Notes under the pieces: generated by a model
What the model was told of the DNA's origin: nothing
Database searches by the model: none
Seen by the model: only the letters and a program-made list of their open reading frames with translations
Source of the DNA: Clostridium ljungdahlii DSM 13528
Lineage (GTDB): Bacteria > Bacillota > Clostridia > Clostridiales > Clostridiaceae
Assembly: GCF_000143685.1 (NCBI RefSeq)
Contig: NC_014328.1
Location: forward strand, 2,232,001-2,296,000
Direction: 5' to 3'
Length of the DNA: 64,000 nucleotides
Made by a program: the position numbers and the translations under genes
Shown here: positions 62,662 through 64,000 of the stretch, piece after piece
How positions within the stretch are numbered: position 1 is the stretch's first letter
Layout: each line of letters starts with the position of its first letter

Positions 62662-63810
62662 ATGAATGATTTACCCCAAATATTTAATGATTTTAGTGAT
62701 TCTAGAAAACAAGGATTTATAACTATAAAAAATCTAAAGGATGAGGGTAAAAAGGTTGTAGGAACTTTTTGTACTTTTACTCCATGGGAAATTATAAATG
62801 CTTCAGGGGCTTTGGCTGTTTCACTGTGTTCAAAAAGTGATGAAACCATAGAAGATGCGGAAAAGCATTTACCTAGAAATCTATGCCCGCTTATTAAATC
62901 AAGTTACGGTTTTGCTATAACGGACAAATGTCCTTATTTTTATTTCTCAGATTTAATTGTAGGAGAAACTACTTGTGATGGAAAGAAAAAGATGTATGAA
63001 TACTTAGGTGAATTTAAGAATGTACATGTAATGCACCTGCCGCAGATGCCTGATGATGTTGACAGCTATAAATTATGGAAAGATGAATTGATAAAATTAA
63101 AGGAAAAGCTTGAAAAAGAATTCAATACAACTATAACTGATGAAAAGTTAAAAAATTCTATAAAACTTCGTAATAGAGAGAGAAAAGCTTTAAAGGAATT
63201 TTATGAATTAGGAAAAATGTGCCCTCCTCCAATAACAGGCATAGAGTTACTTAAAATTTTAAATGGGTCCTCTTTTAAATGGGACAAGGAAGCTTTAATC
63301 AATGACTTACATAATACAACAGCAAAAATTAAAGATGCTTATGATAAGGGAGAAAGTAAAGTATCACAAAATGCAAAGAGAATATTGATTACAGGCTGTC
63401 CAATGGGTGAGGCTACAGAGAAAGTTGTACATGCTATAGAAGATAATGGTGGAGTAGTAGTATGCTATGAAGATTGTACAGGCGTTAAGGAAATCTCTAA
63501 ACTTGTAGATGAAACTAAAAATCCAATAGATGCAATCGCTGAAAAATATTTAAAAATAGGCTGTGCTTGTATGACTCCAAACAACAATAGAACAAATTTA
63601 CTTTCAGAGCTTATAGATGACTATAAAATAGATGGAGTAGTAGATGTAATACTCCAGTCCTGTCATCCATACAGCGTAGAGTCTTACGGAATAAAGAAAT
63701 TTGTAAATGAAGAGAAAAAAATACCATATATGGCTATCGAAACAGATTATTCAAAAACAGATGTAGGTCAGATTAAGACAAGAGTTGCTGCTTTTGTAGA
63801 AATGCTATAA
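62662..63810 (+). CDS. Double-cubane-type 2-hydroxyacyl-CoA dehydratase family protein
   Basis: A 382-residue protein of the dehydratase/benzoyl-CoA-reductase-like family. Cysteines are in GTFCTFTPWEI, RNLCPLIKSSYG, TDKCPYF, GETTCDGKKKMYEYL, ITGCPMG and KIGCACMTPNNNR. This set fits the double-cubane-cluster protein (DCCP/YjiM) group that reduces small molecules with an ATP-driven activase. The activase at 51054 could be its partner, although family members usually have their own. AAGAAGGTATTGATAA precedes the ATG. Followed by structured repeat copy C. Confidence 0.82.
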   Translation: MNDLPQIFNDFSDSRKQGFITIKNLKDEGKKVVGTFCTFTPWEIINASGALAVSLCSKSDETIEDAEKHLPRNLCPLIKSSYGFAITDKCPYFYFSDLIVGETTCDGKKKMYEYLGEFKNVHVMHLPQMPDDVDSYKLWKDELIKLKEKLEKEFNTTITDEKLKNSIKLRNRERKALKEFYELGKMCPPPITGIELLKILNGSSFKWDKEALINDLHNTTAKIKDAYDKGESKVSQNAKRILITGCPMGEATEKVVHAIEDNGGVVVCYEDCTGVKEISKLVDETKNPIDAIAEKYLKIGCACMTPNNNRTNLLSELIDDYKIDGVVDVILQSCHPYSVESYGIKKFVNEEKKIPYMAIETDYSKTDVGQIKTRVAAFVEML

Positions 63811-63825
63811 TTTATTCATCACCAT

Positions 63826-63960
63826 AAACAGAGTTCTTGGCATCAGGTTGAGTTTTGACTCCACCTGATGCTTAGAAATCGTTATCCAGGCGCGTAGCAG
63901 TGCTTATCCCCCACTTTGATAGAAGATGGGGGTGTTAGCAATGGTAGCGATCGGATAAAC
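63826..63960 (+). ncRNA. Dispersed structured RNA/repeat, copy C
   Basis: This copy starts 15 bases behind the dehydratase stop. Helix GCATCAGGT (63840-63848) with ACCTGATGC (63863-63871), closing helix TTATCC/GGATAA (63953-63958), and an apical arm TCCCCCA/TGGGGG. The conserved loops CTTAGAAATCG and GCGTAGC match copies A and B. Confidence 0.65.
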
Positions 63961-64000
63961 ATATAACTATTTTAATATAAATTTAAGAAGGTGTTTAATT

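Overview
The window is low-GC DNA with AGGAGG-type ribosome sites, tightly packed operons, a forespore spoVA operon, and many corrinoid methyltransferase and 2-hydroxyacyl-CoA dehydratase-type genes. This points to an anaerobic, spore-forming Clostridium, most likely an acetogen-like species that uses methylated substrates. The species cannot be fixed from sequence alone. No rRNA, tRNA or CRISPR array was found.

Layout. 0-5.8 kb: a structured repeat RNA, then an operon of a class III aminotransferase, the two halves of a urea-carboxylase/oxoprolinase-type carboxyltransferase, a biotin carrier, a LamB/YcsF protein and a DUF1097 membrane protein. 5.9-8.2 kb: a PutP-type Na+ symporter and a DUF2284 protein. 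8.2-30.1 kb: a corrinoid methyl-transfer region broken by a fru PTS operon (13.5-17.6 kb). It holds four intact corrinoid proteins and one decayed copy, four URO-D-fold methyltransferases with an H-x-D...C metal site, two identical MtgA-type methyl-H4folate methyltransferases, a GPH-type transporter, a split CobW metallochaperone, DUF1638 and DUF2284 proteins, a RACo-type corrinoid activator and a PucR-type regulator. The logical flow is methyl donor to URO-D protein to corrinoid protein to MtgA and H4folate, with RACo reactivating Co(II).

30-46 kb: housekeeping and transport. This includes purine nucleoside phosphorylase, an orphan IF-3 with an apparent AUU start, a GlnK/GlnL-like two-component pair beside a dicarboxylate/amino-acid symporter, a KimA-like K+ transporter, a ROK glucokinase, a patatin-like lipase, cysS, a K+ channel-like protein, HutD and a CHASE4-GGDEF-HD-GYP protein. 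46.5-49.7 kb: a spoVA operon of the DUF1657/DUF421 type whose spoVAD carries a one-base frameshift. 50-58.8 kb: an SDR, DUF3006, a three-gene 2-hydroxyacyl-CoA dehydratase/activase set, a tyrosine recombinase, lexA with a LexA box, dinB and an Lrp regulator.

59-62.4 kb: a second corrinoid methyltransferase operon with canonical H-x-C...C URO-D proteins; its own activator gene is a wreck. 62.7-63.8 kb: a double-cubane-type dehydratase protein, followed by another copy of the structured repeat. The features most worth following are the dispersed structured RNA (three copies with compensatory changes), the duplicated and decaying methyltransferase modules with a shared promoter/operator, the metallochaperone-linked methyltransferase module, the frameshifted spoVAD and the orphan IF-3.
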